In this document: in pieces, positions 7,661 through 15,908 of the stretch | Layout of the letters: every line of letters starts with the position of its first letter | Numbering within the stretch: position 1 is the first letter of the stretch | Source: Gordonibacter sp. 28C | GTDB taxonomy: Bacteria; Actinomycetota; Coriobacteriia; Coriobacteriales; Eggerthellaceae | Direction: 5' to 3' | DNA: 64,000 nt | Assembly (NCBI RefSeq): GCF_003339845.1 | Contig: NZ_PPTR01000003.1 | Location: forward strand, 62,001 to 126,000 | Program-made: the position numbers and the translations under genes | Notes under the pieces: model-generated | What the model was told of the DNA's origin: nothing | What the model saw: only the letters and a program-made list of their open reading frames with translations | Database searches by the model: none

Positions 7661-8605
7661 ATGACCGAAAACTCCACGCCCGAAGCGCCCGCGAGCGCAC
7701 CCTCCGACGACGCGACGTGCGCCTTCACGCCGCTGCTCACCACACGCGACTGGAACGGGGAATGGAAGGAGCTGCAGAAGGCCCGCCGACGGGCGGACGA
7801 CTCGTCCTACTGGGACAAGCGCGCCTCCACGTTCACCTCGAAGGACTCCCCCACGCCCTACGTGCAGCGCTTCCTGGACCTGGCCGGCATCGAGCCGGGC
7901 GAGACGGTGTTCGACATGGGATGCGGAACCGGCGCGCTGTCGCTGCCGCTGGGCAAGCGGGGGCACAAGGTGGTCGCCGCCGATTTCTCGCAGGGCATGC
8001 TCGACCGCATGGGCGAGGCGCTCGCGCGCAACGGCGTGGATAGCGTCAAACCGGTGCGCATGAGCTGGGAGGACAATTGGGCCGCGCACGGCGTGGAGCC
8101 CGGCTCGGCGGACGTGTGCGTGGCGTCGCGCTCCATCGCCACGGCCGATTTGGAGGACTCGCTCATGCGCCTGGACGCCGTGGCGCGCCGCCGCGTGTGC
8201 ATCACGCTGCCCACCGGCTCGTCGCCGCGCACCGACGAGCGCATCCTAAGCGCCATCGGCCTGCAGCGCTCGCTCGGGCGCGACTACCTGTACGCGTTCA
8301 TGATCCTGGCGAACCGGGGCATCAGGCCCGAGGTGGCCTACATCACCAGCACGCGCACCGACACGTACGACTCGTTCGACGAGGCGTACCAGGAACTCGC
8401 CCGCATGGTGGACAGCGCCTCGGGAGCCATGGTACCCGCCGCCGAGCGCGAAGCCGCGCTCGAACGGCTGCGCACGTGGCTGGACGGCAACCTAGAGGAC
8501 AACCCGGACGCCGGAAAGGCCGACCAGGACGACCAGCCCCAAAAGCGCCTGCGTCTGCGCGAACCCCGCGTGGTCACCTGGGCGTTCATAGCCTGGGACA
8601 AGTAG
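7661..8605 (+). CDS. Class I SAM-dependent methyltransferase, paralogue 2
   Basis: 314 residues with SAM motif I VFDMGCGTGA at 83-92 and KVVAADFSQGML following. Clearly paralogous to the protein at 3723-4565, with an extra ~22-residue Ser/Pro/Ala-rich N-terminus and an Asp/Gln/Lys-rich patch before the C-terminal WAFIAWDK. Acceptor unknown. I choose the ATG at 7661, preceded by GAAAGG; an in-frame ATG at 7628 would be only 6 bases from the putative -10. Confidence 0.83.
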   Translation: MTENSTPEAPASAPSDDATCAFTPLLTTRDWNGEWKELQKARRRADDSSYWDKRASTFTSKDSPTPYVQRFLDLAGIEPGETVFDMGCGTGALSLPLGKRGHKVVAADFSQGMLDRMGEALARNGVDSVKPVRMSWEDNWAAHGVEPGSADVCVASRSIATADLEDSLMRLDAVARRRVCITLPTGSSPRTDERILSAIGLQRSLGRDYLYAFMILANRGIRPEVAYITSTRTDTYDSFDEAYQELARMVDSASGAMVPAAEREAALERLRTWLDGNLEDNPDAGKADQDDQPQKRLRLREPRVVTWAFIAWDK

Positions 8606-8660
8606 GAGGCACGAACAGACCGAGGCGGATCAAGCCAAGGCGCGTATTCTGGTTCCCAAC

Positions 8661-11600
8661 TCATAAATCGGGAGCAGCGGACGATGCCGATTCGAAAAAA
8701 GACCGCTTGGCAGCCTCAACCGCGAGAAGTACGCGATTTTCCCGATTGAGCGCCGAGGCTTCGGGGTCGTAGTCGATCACGGTGAAGGACATGTTCGGGT
8801 AACGTTTCGCCAGTCCATGGAGGGCTCCGCGAGCATGGACATGTCCTTTAAGGCAGCCGAAAGCCTGCAGGTAGATCACGTGGTCAACACCGAGCTCGAC
8901 GAATCGGTTAAGCTCGGACAGGTAGCGCGCATCGTCGACGAAAAGACCTTCAGGACGCGGCAGGACAACCTCGCACCCTTCACGCTCGATCAGATCGACG
9001 ATACCGTTGTTCATGAAGACGTCGAACACGAACAGCGCGTTGCCAACGAGCCCGACACGCGGGCGCTTTGAACTGCAAGACCGACGGCTTGCTTCGAGCA
9101 GAATACTGCTAGGCCATTCGTCTGTCCAACAAACGTCGAAGTTGCGCCCGATGGCATGGGCGACGATATCGGGAACGGCATCGAGCACGCAACGGCTACA
9201 GACCCGGGGCGCCCTGACGGCACTCAGGCTTCGGTCGCCATTCGCCATACGTATAGCCCGACCTGCAAGGGCTTTCGCCACGAAGCAGGCGCCGTCGGGA
9301 ACCGCGCGCAACGCTACATCGATATCTTTTTTCTCAATGGATCCGAGCAGATGGACGCATCGTGCGCCCAATCGCACTCCCCCGGCTGAATCGGCAAAGG
9401 CCGACGGATCGAGCTCCGTCGCTTCGGCCCTGCCGCCAGCTCCTCCGCCTTCGAGCGCTTCGGCAAGCGTACGCAAGCGAATACGAACGTGCGCCGTGTC
9501 GGCAATGCCATCGATCTTGAGCGAAGTGAAGGATTTGCCGGCCCCCTCAAGCGCTTTGCGCGCGTAGGGCAGACTGACGGCATCGTACGCGCAGCCGAAC
9601 GACTGAAGGCCCACGAATTCGAGAGCCGGATCCGATGCCGCTAGTCGAGCAAGCTCCGCAAGGCGAGACTCCCGTCCCCAGGAGCCGTCGCCCTTTGATC
9701 CGCGATCGGCTTCGGACGCATCCGACATCGAGGGAAAAAGCACAGCGAAGCCCAGATCCGCAAGCACGTTGTCGATACCGTGCATGACGGCAGGATCGCT
9801 ATGATAAGGGTGCCCTCCCAAGACCACGCCCCGCCTCCCCGGCCCATGAGCCCAAGCCAGCGCATGCACGTTGCCTTCGCTTACGGTTCTCTCGAATTTC
9901 TCTTGGGCCTCAAGGGCAGAAGCGATTGCCGCCTCGAGTTCCTCAGCCGTCACCGGAGAAAACCTCGCAACACCGGACACATCGTTGATGCTCTCGAGCA
10001 AAGCATACCTGTCGTCATCGTCGTCGGCAGAAGCGATCGATCTCGCGCCGCGAAGCATCGGCGAGACGAGAAGGACCTCCCCCTCGCGAACGACAGGGGT
10101 GCAGTCGGCGACGGCCCCAGCGTACCCGCAGACAACAGGACAACGCCCCTCTCGCACATACCGGGGCATGAAGACGACATCGGCTCGCCCGTTGCGGAAC
10201 AAGTCGTACAAACGCATATGCGTAAGCTTCGCCGAATGGCAGACGCTCTCCGAGGGAACGGTCGCCGCACCCTCGCGGGCGACCCCGCCCGCCTCTGCTC
10301 GCCGATCATCGGGCACCGCTATCGAAAAACCCAGCTTTTCAAAGAAGGCATGCCAGAACGGCATCTGGGCGTAAAGGTAGAGCGTGTTCATGATTCCAAT
10401 ACGAACATGCGCGCGACGACCGGAACCATCGGCACTCGAAAAACGCCGGAGCAACTTCTGCCCGAGCGCGACCACGTTCGGAGGGCGGCGAGCGCGGCGA
10501 GCTCCAACGCCCCTTTCCGCCCCTACGGCTTCATAAGCGCGTCCGCATCGATTGCCGCTGATGAAGAGCCTTCCCTCACCGAAGTCCACCAACGACAACG
10601 GACAACCGTTGCCGCATCCCGGACAGCGCATGCTGCGACGCACTGGCGAGAGGCGGTTGAGCTCCGCCTGTTCGACAAGCCCGCTTCGCACGCCCTCGCC
10701 CCCTTGTTTCTGCGCAGCCTGCGCCCTTGACCGGGCCGTGAGCGCCGCGCCAACGGCCCCCATGAGGTGCGCGGTGTCGGGACGAATCGCGCTCGTTCCG
10801 CTCACGAGCTCGAACGCTCGAAGAACCGCATCGGACATAAACGCTCCGCCCTGCACCACCACGCAATCTCCAAGCGTATCGAGTTTTTCGGCGCCGATGA
10901 TTCGGAAGAGCGCGTTTCGCACCACGGAGTATGCGATACCCGCAGCGATGTCCGACACGGCAACCCCGACCTTCTGCGCATGGCGCACGCGCGAGGTCAT
11001 GAAAACGGTGCACTTAGCGCCAAGATCGACGGGCGATTGGGCAAACAGCGCCTCGTCGGAGAAGCGATCCGGGGTCGAGCGCAGGGAGTAAGCCGTCCCC
11101 TCGACGAACGATCCGCATCCGCTCGAGCAGGCCTCGTTCAGCACGGCATCCGTGACACGCCCTTCATGCACCCAGATGGCTTTCATGTCCTGTCCGCCTA
11201 TGTCGAGCAAGAACGTGAGATCGGGTTGGAACATTCGGGCCGCCCGAGCATGAGCGAGGGTTTCAACAACTCCCGAATCGATGCCCAGACCCGCCTTGAG
11301 CACTTCCTCTCCGTACCCGCACGCCACAGCATGGGCGACGTGGACATAAGGCACTCCGTTCACGGCGCGCGGCATAGCAGCGTAGAATCTTTTCAACATG
11401 TCGATCGTCGTTTGGAGCACCTCGCCGCCCGTTTGCCGATATTCGGAATAGGCAAGCCGCCCTCTTTCGTCGAGAACGGCAATCTTCACGGCGGTCGAAC
11501 CTGCATCTATGCCCAGGTAGAGTGGCCCTTCGCAGTCGAAAAGCCGCACGCGCGGCATCTTGCACAAAGCGTGGCGACGTTTGAAGGAAGCGTAGTCCTC

Positions 11601-12518
11601 TTCGGATTCGAACAGGCGGGGCAGCCTTCCCAAATCGTTCTCAAGGGCTGGCAGGCGAGCCAACTGCCCTTCGATGGTGAGAAGGGAGACGGGCGGGCGA
11701 CGGCCTCCTCCCTTACCCCAAGCTTCCGCGCCGAAGAGGGCCGCACCTCGAGCGGTGAACAAATGGGCATCGATCGGCTTGATACCGTCCCGCACGGTGA
11801 GACCCAGCGCCGATCGGAACCGGCGCACAAGCTCGGGAATGTGCTCCATAGGTCCGCCGAGAAACACGACGGTGCCTTCGATGGGGCGACCGCAGGCAAG
11901 CCCTCCCAAGGTTTGGCGCACCACGGCCTCGAGCGCGCTCGCAGCGATGTCGGACGTTTCCGCCCCCCTGTTGAGCAACGGGCGGATATCCGTCTGGGCG
12001 AACACGGCGCAACGCGACGAAATAGGATAAATGCGCTTCGCTCCCAGCGCGAGCTTGCTTATCTCGCTCGATTTCGAGCCTATCATGAACGCGATCGTGT
12101 CTATGAACCCTCCGGTGCCGCCTGCGCAGGTGGCGTTCATGCGCTGCTCGAGGCCATGGGTGAGATAAACGAGCTTCGCGTCTTCGCCGCCCAGTTCGAT
12201 GATGGCATCCGCTTGGGGATACGTCCGCTGCACCGCCTTCGTCACGGCGACAACCTCCTGCACGAAGGGCAATCCAAGCATTTCGGAAATGCCGATACCG
12301 GCCGATCCGGTTACTCCCACGGTTCCTGCGATGTCACCGAATTGCCACGTCAGCTCGTGAAGCACTTCGGAAAGCGTCGACTTGACGTCCGATCGGTGCC
12401 TCCGATAAACCGAGTGAACCGTGTTGCCGCCCCCATCAAGGACAACCACTTTGATCGTTTTGGAGCCGACGTCTATTCCGATGCGGTTCAACAAACCAAA
12501 CTCCCTCGTTGTCGCCAT
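8661..12518 (-). CDS. 2-hydroxyacyl-CoA dehydratase activase/reductase fusion (BcrAD/BadFG + DUF2229/HgdB-like)
   Basis: 1,285 residues in one chain. Two ASKHA ATPase domains of the BcrAD/BadFG type: the first opens with IGIDVGSKTIKVVVLD and carries CAGGTGGFIDT (~131); the second opens with YLGIDAGSTAVKIAVLD (~336) and carries CSSGCGSFVEG (~465). These Cys motifs normally bind the [4Fe-4S] bridged by an activase dimer. A Cys cluster CPGCGNGCPL...NRCG follows (~637-660), then a ~600-residue DUF2229/HgdB-like part with scattered Cys (CSRCVLD, FGCLKGH). Known relatives are one-electron ATP-driven reductases of the archerase type; the substrate is unknown. It ends a long minus-strand block, after a DmsC-like gene. 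Confidence 0.9.
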   Translation of the reverse strand: MATTREFGLLNRIGIDVGSKTIKVVVLDGGGNTVHSVYRRHRSDVKSTLSEVLHELTWQFGDIAGTVGVTGSAGIGISEMLGLPFVQEVVAVTKAVQRTYPQADAIIELGGEDAKLVYLTHGLEQRMNATCAGGTGGFIDTIAFMIGSKSSEISKLALGAKRIYPISSRCAVFAQTDIRPLLNRGAETSDIAASALEAVVRQTLGGLACGRPIEGTVVFLGGPMEHIPELVRRFRSALGLTVRDGIKPIDAHLFTARGAALFGAEAWGKGGGRRPPVSLLTIEGQLARLPALENDLGRLPRLFESEEDYASFKRRHALCKMPRVRLFDCEGPLYLGIDAGSTAVKIAVLDERGRLAYSEYRQTGGEVLQTTIDMLKRFYAAMPRAVNGVPYVHVAHAVACGYGEEVLKAGLGIDSGVVETLAHARAARMFQPDLTFLLDIGGQDMKAIWVHEGRVTDAVLNEACSSGCGSFVEGTAYSLRSTPDRFSDEALFAQSPVDLGAKCTVFMTSRVRHAQKVGVAVSDIAAGIAYSVVRNALFRIIGAEKLDTLGDCVVVQGGAFMSDAVLRAFELVSGTSAIRPDTAHLMGAVGAALTARSRAQAAQKQGGEGVRSGLVEQAELNRLSPVRRSMRCPGCGNGCPLSLVDFGEGRLFISGNRCGRAYEAVGAERGVGARRARRPPNVVALGQKLLRRFSSADGSGRRAHVRIGIMNTLYLYAQMPFWHAFFEKLGFSIAVPDDRRAEAGGVAREGAATVPSESVCHSAKLTHMRLYDLFRNGRADVVFMPRYVREGRCPVVCGYAGAVADCTPVVREGEVLLVSPMLRGARSIASADDDDDRYALLESINDVSGVARFSPVTAEELEAAIASALEAQEKFERTVSEGNVHALAWAHGPGRRGVVLGGHPYHSDPAVMHGIDNVLADLGFAVLFPSMSDASEADRGSKGDGSWGRESRLAELARLAASDPALEFVGLQSFGCAYDAVSLPYARKALEGAGKSFTSLKIDGIADTAHVRIRLRTLAEALEGGGAGGRAEATELDPSAFADSAGGVRLGARCVHLLGSIEKKDIDVALRAVPDGACFVAKALAGRAIRMANGDRSLSAVRAPRVCSRCVLDAVPDIVAHAIGRNFDVCWTDEWPSSILLEASRRSCSSKRPRVGLVGNALFVFDVFMNNGIVDLIEREGCEVVLPRPEGLFVDDARYLSELNRFVELGVDHVIYLQAFGCLKGHVHARGALHGLAKRYPNMSFTVIDYDPEASALNRENRVLLAVEAAKRSFFESASSAAPDL

Positions 12519-12533
12519 CGCATCCAGACCCCC

Positions 12534-13373
12534 TTACGAAATATGCAGGGCATAGAAAACCAGGCGCGCGCAAAACACCCCGACGAACGAGCACGCGACC
12601 GCAACGACAGAATGAAAGCCCGTCTCTTTCATACGGATTGCCATCATCTCGAAAACGAACGTGGCGACGAGGCAGAAGAGACCGACCGTGATATGCATGG
12701 AAGCAGCGTGCACAAGGTAGGATCCCGCACCAGACGCATCCGCCATGCTCGAAATGGCGGCTATCTGCGCAACGAAGCCGCCAACGCCAAGCACAATGCC
12801 GAAGATCGCAAAGATGGTCAACGTCTTTCTCTGAGAGGAGCCTCCCAAGGCGTCCGCTTTCTCGAACATCATCGCCGCAAGCGCCGAACCGCCGAGCAAC
12901 GCGAAACCGAGCATCTGCATCGGCGTCGCAAGCGTATTCCAAGCAGGATCGGGAACCATCATGTGCGCTACGCCGACTATGCAAACGAACAGCAGTCCGA
13001 GCGCGCCAGCAATATCAAGCAGAAGCCTTCGTCGACCTTCCGCGAGCCCCCCGAAAGCCACTCGAAGGCAGTAACCGACAACCGAGAACGCGAACAATCC
13101 GCTAACACCGATGACGGCGAAGCGCGCAGCATCGCCAAGGCCGCCAAGCAAGACCGCAGCATTCGTGTGGTCTTGAAATCCGAAACACGCAGCAACGAGG
13201 CCGAGTACAACTGCAAGGCCCGGCATAACGGAAAGCGCATCGATGTTCTTGAGGTGCTTCTGCTCTAGTCTAGACACGTTGGCCAGCAGGGCAATCACTA
13301 TGATGGCACCGGCGCCGATCAAAGAAAACGTCGTTGACAGCGCCAGGGGCACCTCGGAATAAACGAGCTCCAT
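12534..13373 (-). CDS. DmsC-like membrane anchor subunit
   Basis: 279 residues, almost all membrane: about eight hydrophobic spans, beginning MELVYSEVPLALSTTFSLIG, the typical opening of DmsC-type anchors that exchange electrons with quinones for molybdopterin reductases. AGGGGGAG lies 4 bases before the ATG at 13373; an earlier in-frame start has no ribosome site. No DmsA/DmsB pair directly adjoins it, but the molybdopterin enzyme and small Fe-S gene lie 2-5 kb upstream on the same strand. Ends 15 bases before the activase start, so these two are probably co-transcribed. Confidence 0.8.
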   Translation of the reverse strand: MELVYSEVPLALSTTFSLIGAGAIIVIALLANVSRLEQKHLKNIDALSVMPGLAVVLGLVAACFGFQDHTNAAVLLGGLGDAARFAVIGVSGLFAFSVVGYCLRVAFGGLAEGRRRLLLDIAGALGLLFVCIVGVAHMMVPDPAWNTLATPMQMLGFALLGGSALAAMMFEKADALGGSSQRKTLTIFAIFGIVLGVGGFVAQIAAISSMADASGAGSYLVHAASMHITVGLFCLVATFVFEMMAIRMKETGFHSVVAVACSFVGVFCARLVFYALHIS

Positions 13374-13484
13374 CTCTCCCCCTCTCGGACGATACGCCAA
13401 GACGTTATCGAGCCGGATAAAAGAACCGGATACTCACGAGCGAAACTCTAAGCCCGCCATCCGACACGAAACCCATCCCGCCAG

Positions 13485-13709
13485 CTACCCATTGTCGGAA
13501 TCGTCCAACCCCGGAACATAGATTTTTCGCTCGGGGACCTTGAGTTCCGCACCGCAACTCGCGCACAACTTGGCAGAAGGCTTGTTGAGCGTGCCGCATT
13601 CCGCGCACAGCCCACGCGGCTGGGTAACAAGCTTCGAGGCGGCGCCGGCGCGTCTCTTGTTCTCGCCGTTGCACTTTCCGCAAAGTTCACATGCAAATCC
13701 ACAAGCCAC
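13485..13709 (-). CDS. Small double zinc-ribbon protein
   Basis: 74 residues with three CxxC pairs: C-ELCGKC near the N-terminus, then CAEC and CASC forming a rubredoxin-like zinc ribbon (~33-53). Start is a GTG at 13709 with AGGAGGG eight bases upstream, better than the in-frame ATGs further 5'. Cytoplasmic. Role unknown; such ribbons bind nucleic acid or scaffold protein complexes. Lies between the DmsC-like gene and another tiny zinc-ribbon gene (13838-14035). Confidence 0.7.
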   Translation of the reverse strand: MACGFACELCGKCNGENKRRAGAASKLVTQPRGLCAECGTLNKPSAKLCASCGAELKVPERKIYVPGLDDSDNG

Positions 13710-13759
13710 CTTCGACTCCCTCCTTCGATGCGGCACGCCACGACGCATCGGTTGATCCA

Positions 13760-13799
13760 AAGGCGAAGCCTGACGGACGTCCTCGCCAGGCTTCGCCTT
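13760..13799 (-). terminator. Stem-loop terminator after the 65-residue zinc-ribbon gene
   Basis: Perfect 13-bp stem AAGGCGAAGCCTG / CAGGCTTCGCCTT with a 14-base loop, followed on the minus strand by TTTGG. It sits 38 bases beyond the stop of the gene at 13838-14035 and upstream of the next gene, so it may split the block into two transcripts. Confidence 0.6.
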
Positions 13800-13837
13800 C
13801 GTCCGACATTCGACGTTACCGTCTATCCTATGCCGTC

Positions 13838-14035
13838 CTATTGACCCGGAGCCTTAGGAGCTCCAGGCGCGCCTGGAGCTTTTGGGGCGCCGGGGACGCC
13901 CGGCGCCGCGGGCCTAGCGGGACCGGCCGTTGCGCCGCAGCCAGGGCAGGCGTCGGCGGTTGCAGGAACTACGGTGCCGCACTTCGGACATTTGATGGGG
14001 CCACCGGGAGTGGTGGCGGCGGGTCTAAAACACAT
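13838..14035 (-). CDS. Tiny zinc-ribbon protein with Pro/Gly/Ala tail
   Basis: 65 residues: a ribbon with CPKC (16-19) and CPGC (30-33) followed by a low-complexity tail built from PGAP and KAPG units. AAGGAG seven bases before the ATG supports expression. The globular part is only ~35 residues. Role unknown. Lies downstream of an MFS carrier gene with 81 bases between. Confidence 0.65.
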   Translation of the reverse strand: MCFRPAATTPGGPIKCPKCGTVVPATADACPGCGATAGPARPAAPGVPGAPKAPGAPGAPKAPGQ

Positions 14036-14116
14036 TTTCGAAACTCCTTAAGGATTGTGAGCTTTCAAGCTCGTGCGAGCAGGCGGCCCGAAACGGCCTC
14101 GAAACTTCGCCGAGCG

Positions 14117-15424
14117 CTACTGAGCGGCAACTTCCGCCCGAAGCTCTTCGGCAGCCTCTTCCTCCATCTCGATAAGCCTCTTGTTCTTGCGAACCATGAA
14201 CATGGAGATAGTCGAACCGGCAACGAAGACGGCACAGATCCCGAATGCGCCGGAAAAACCAAGAGCCGTGCCGGAAATCGCGGCGACCATCGGAACGCCG
14301 ATAGCATCGCAGATAGGCTTGCCAAGGAACACAAAGCCGTAAATCGCGCCGAAGTGCTTCGGCCCAAGATACATGGCAGTCGCAGCCGAGAAGCACACGG
14401 CAGAAGAGCTAAGAGCGACACCGAAGAGAATGGAGGACGCGAACAGCAAGACGATATTGTCGCCGACGAACACGATCAAAATCAAGCCGATCACGGCGAG
14501 CGAATTGAGAATGCAATAGGCGATACGAGGCCCAACGGCATCGATGATCACACCGGAGGCCAGCTTGCCAACAACGCCGGAGAGTGAGATAGCGCTCATG
14601 AAAGCACCTGCGATGGCCAGATCGAAACCGTTCCCTACGATATAGGCGGGGAAGTTCTGGAAAGGCCCTTGCTCTCCGATGCCGATGAGAGCGAAAGCGA
14701 TGGCGATAAACCAAAACGTCGTGGTCTTGAGAGCATCGCCTCGAGTCAGCCCAACGAGCTTTGCTGCGCCGGCGGCTTCTGCCTGGGCGGCAGCCTCCTC
14801 TTCCGTCATTCCGTCGGGCAGCAAACCAACCTCTTGAGGCTGCCACTTAAGCAGGAACGCTCCAACAACGAGAACGACGAAGGCGATGCCGGCGAGGGCG
14901 AACGGAGCCATCTGCCAATTGCCCGAGGCGGTTGCCGCAGGGATGATCTGGCCCACGATGAGCGAGCCCGGGAACATGGCCGACCAAACGATCGCGGTGG
15001 CAATACCGCGGCGTTTGTTGAACCAGTTGTTCGGAATGCCGGAGAGTATGACCATCCCTCCAAGAGCGGAACCGATGCCCATAACAACGTAGGCGACGTA
15101 GACCTGCCAGATTTCGGTCATAAGCCCCAGAATAAGGAAGCCTCCCGAAAACAGGACCGCAGAACACAACATGGAACCGCGCAGCTTGATCTTGTTGATG
15201 ATATCGCCGACAACCAAGCTGGCAAAACCTGCAGCCAAAGCGTAGATAGAGAAACCGAGCGCCACCTCCGCCGGCTGGGCCCCCAGCGCTTCGGTCATCG
15301 GCACTTTGAGTATTCCGAAGTGATATATACCGAAACCTTGCGTGACAATAGCCACAACGAAGGCAATGGCGACCTGAATCCAGCCTGGTGTAAAGAACGC
15401 AGAGCCCTTCTTTGTTTCTGCCAT
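14117..15424 (-). CDS. MFS transporter, oxalate/formate antiporter (OFA)-like
   Basis: 435 residues with about 12 membrane spans and a central hydrophilic loop (LPDGMTEEEAAAQAEAAG, ~195-215). The general layout (GWIQVAIAFVVAIVTQGFGIYHF at the start, LSGIPNNWFNKRRGIATAIV near span 4-5) is that of OFA-type carriers for small organic acids. GGAGG precedes the ATG. It lies downstream of the molybdopterin enzyme/Fe-S pair on the same strand, so it may move that enzyme's substrate or product; this is inference. Confidence 0.85.
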   Translation of the reverse strand: MAETKKGSAFFTPGWIQVAIAFVVAIVTQGFGIYHFGILKVPMTEALGAQPAEVALGFSIYALAAGFASLVVGDIINKIKLRGSMLCSAVLFSGGFLILGLMTEIWQVYVAYVVMGIGSALGGMVILSGIPNNWFNKRRGIATAIVWSAMFPGSLIVGQIIPAATASGNWQMAPFALAGIAFVVLVVGAFLLKWQPQEVGLLPDGMTEEEAAAQAEAAGAAKLVGLTRGDALKTTTFWFIAIAFALIGIGEQGPFQNFPAYIVGNGFDLAIAGAFMSAISLSGVVGKLASGVIIDAVGPRIAYCILNSLAVIGLILIVFVGDNIVLLFASSILFGVALSSSAVCFSAATAMYLGPKHFGAIYGFVFLGKPICDAIGVPMVAAISGTALGFSGAFGICAVFVAGSTISMFMVRKNKRLIEMEEEAAEELRAEVAAQ

Positions 15425-15504
15425 TTCTTTTCCTCCCTGTGAAATGAGCGAGCGAAACGCAATCTAGAACAAACCCCCTTTTCGCTCGACCTGTTTTCGT
15501 CTTC

Positions 15505-15536
15505 CGCCGCCCGCCCGCAACATCGGGCGGGCGGCG
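15505..15536. terminator. Strong GC hairpin between the Fe-S subunit and the MFS gene
   Basis: Perfect 13-bp stem (CGCCGCCCGCCCG / CGGGCGGGCGGCG) with a 6-base loop. The T-run (TTTG) is on the plus-strand side, not after the stem in the direction of these minus-strand genes, so it may be an mRNA stabiliser or partial terminator reducing expression of the downstream carrier. Confidence 0.5.
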
Positions 15537-15569
15537 TTTGTCGAAACCATCCGTCTGGCTAAACAGCAC

Positions 15570-15908
15570 CTATGCCGTATAGATGTTGCAGTGACGGCCC
15601 TCTGCCTCTTTGACCACCTCGGCGAGAGGCCCGATCCTCAGCGCCTGACCAGGGCATCCGGTGACACACAGGGGATTCGGATCCTTTGCGTAGCATGCAG
15701 CGCACTTGTCGAGCACAGGTGCCACAACATGGTAGGTGCGAAGCTTCCCATCAACCACGAACGGGGTGCGACGAAGCACGCGCATCCAGTCCTCGTCGTA
15801 CGGATAGCGCCAGGTTTCCCGGCACGCAGCCTCGCAACCATAGCAACCGGTGCAATCGTCAAGATCATGAAGAAGGGCTATACCCTCGCCATCGACACGC
15901 TTCTTCAT
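15570..15908 (-). CDS. Small 4Fe-4S ferredoxin-like subunit of the molybdopterin enzyme
   Basis: 112 residues, shorter than usual DmsB/NrfC subunits (~200). Cys groups: CTGCYGCEAAC (19-29), CAACYAKDPNPLC and CVTGCPGQAL, giving enough Cys for two clusters at most. Starts with TAATG overlap on the stop of the molybdopterin gene, so the two are translationally coupled and almost certainly form one enzyme. Small Fe-S partners are known in pyrogallol transhydroxylase-like enzymes. No signal peptide: cytoplasmic. Confidence 0.85.
   Translation of the reverse strand: MKKRVDGEGIALLHDLDDCTGCYGCEAACRETWRYPYDEDWMRVLRRTPFVVDGKLRTYHVVAPVLDKCAACYAKDPNPLCVTGCPGQALRIGPLAEVVKEAEGRHCNIYTA

Noticed and set aside
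10767-13268. 833-residue plus-strand open frame opposite the activase and DmsC-like genes
   Set aside because: Composition (H, R, S rich) is that of an antisense shadow; the minus-strand genes have clear families.
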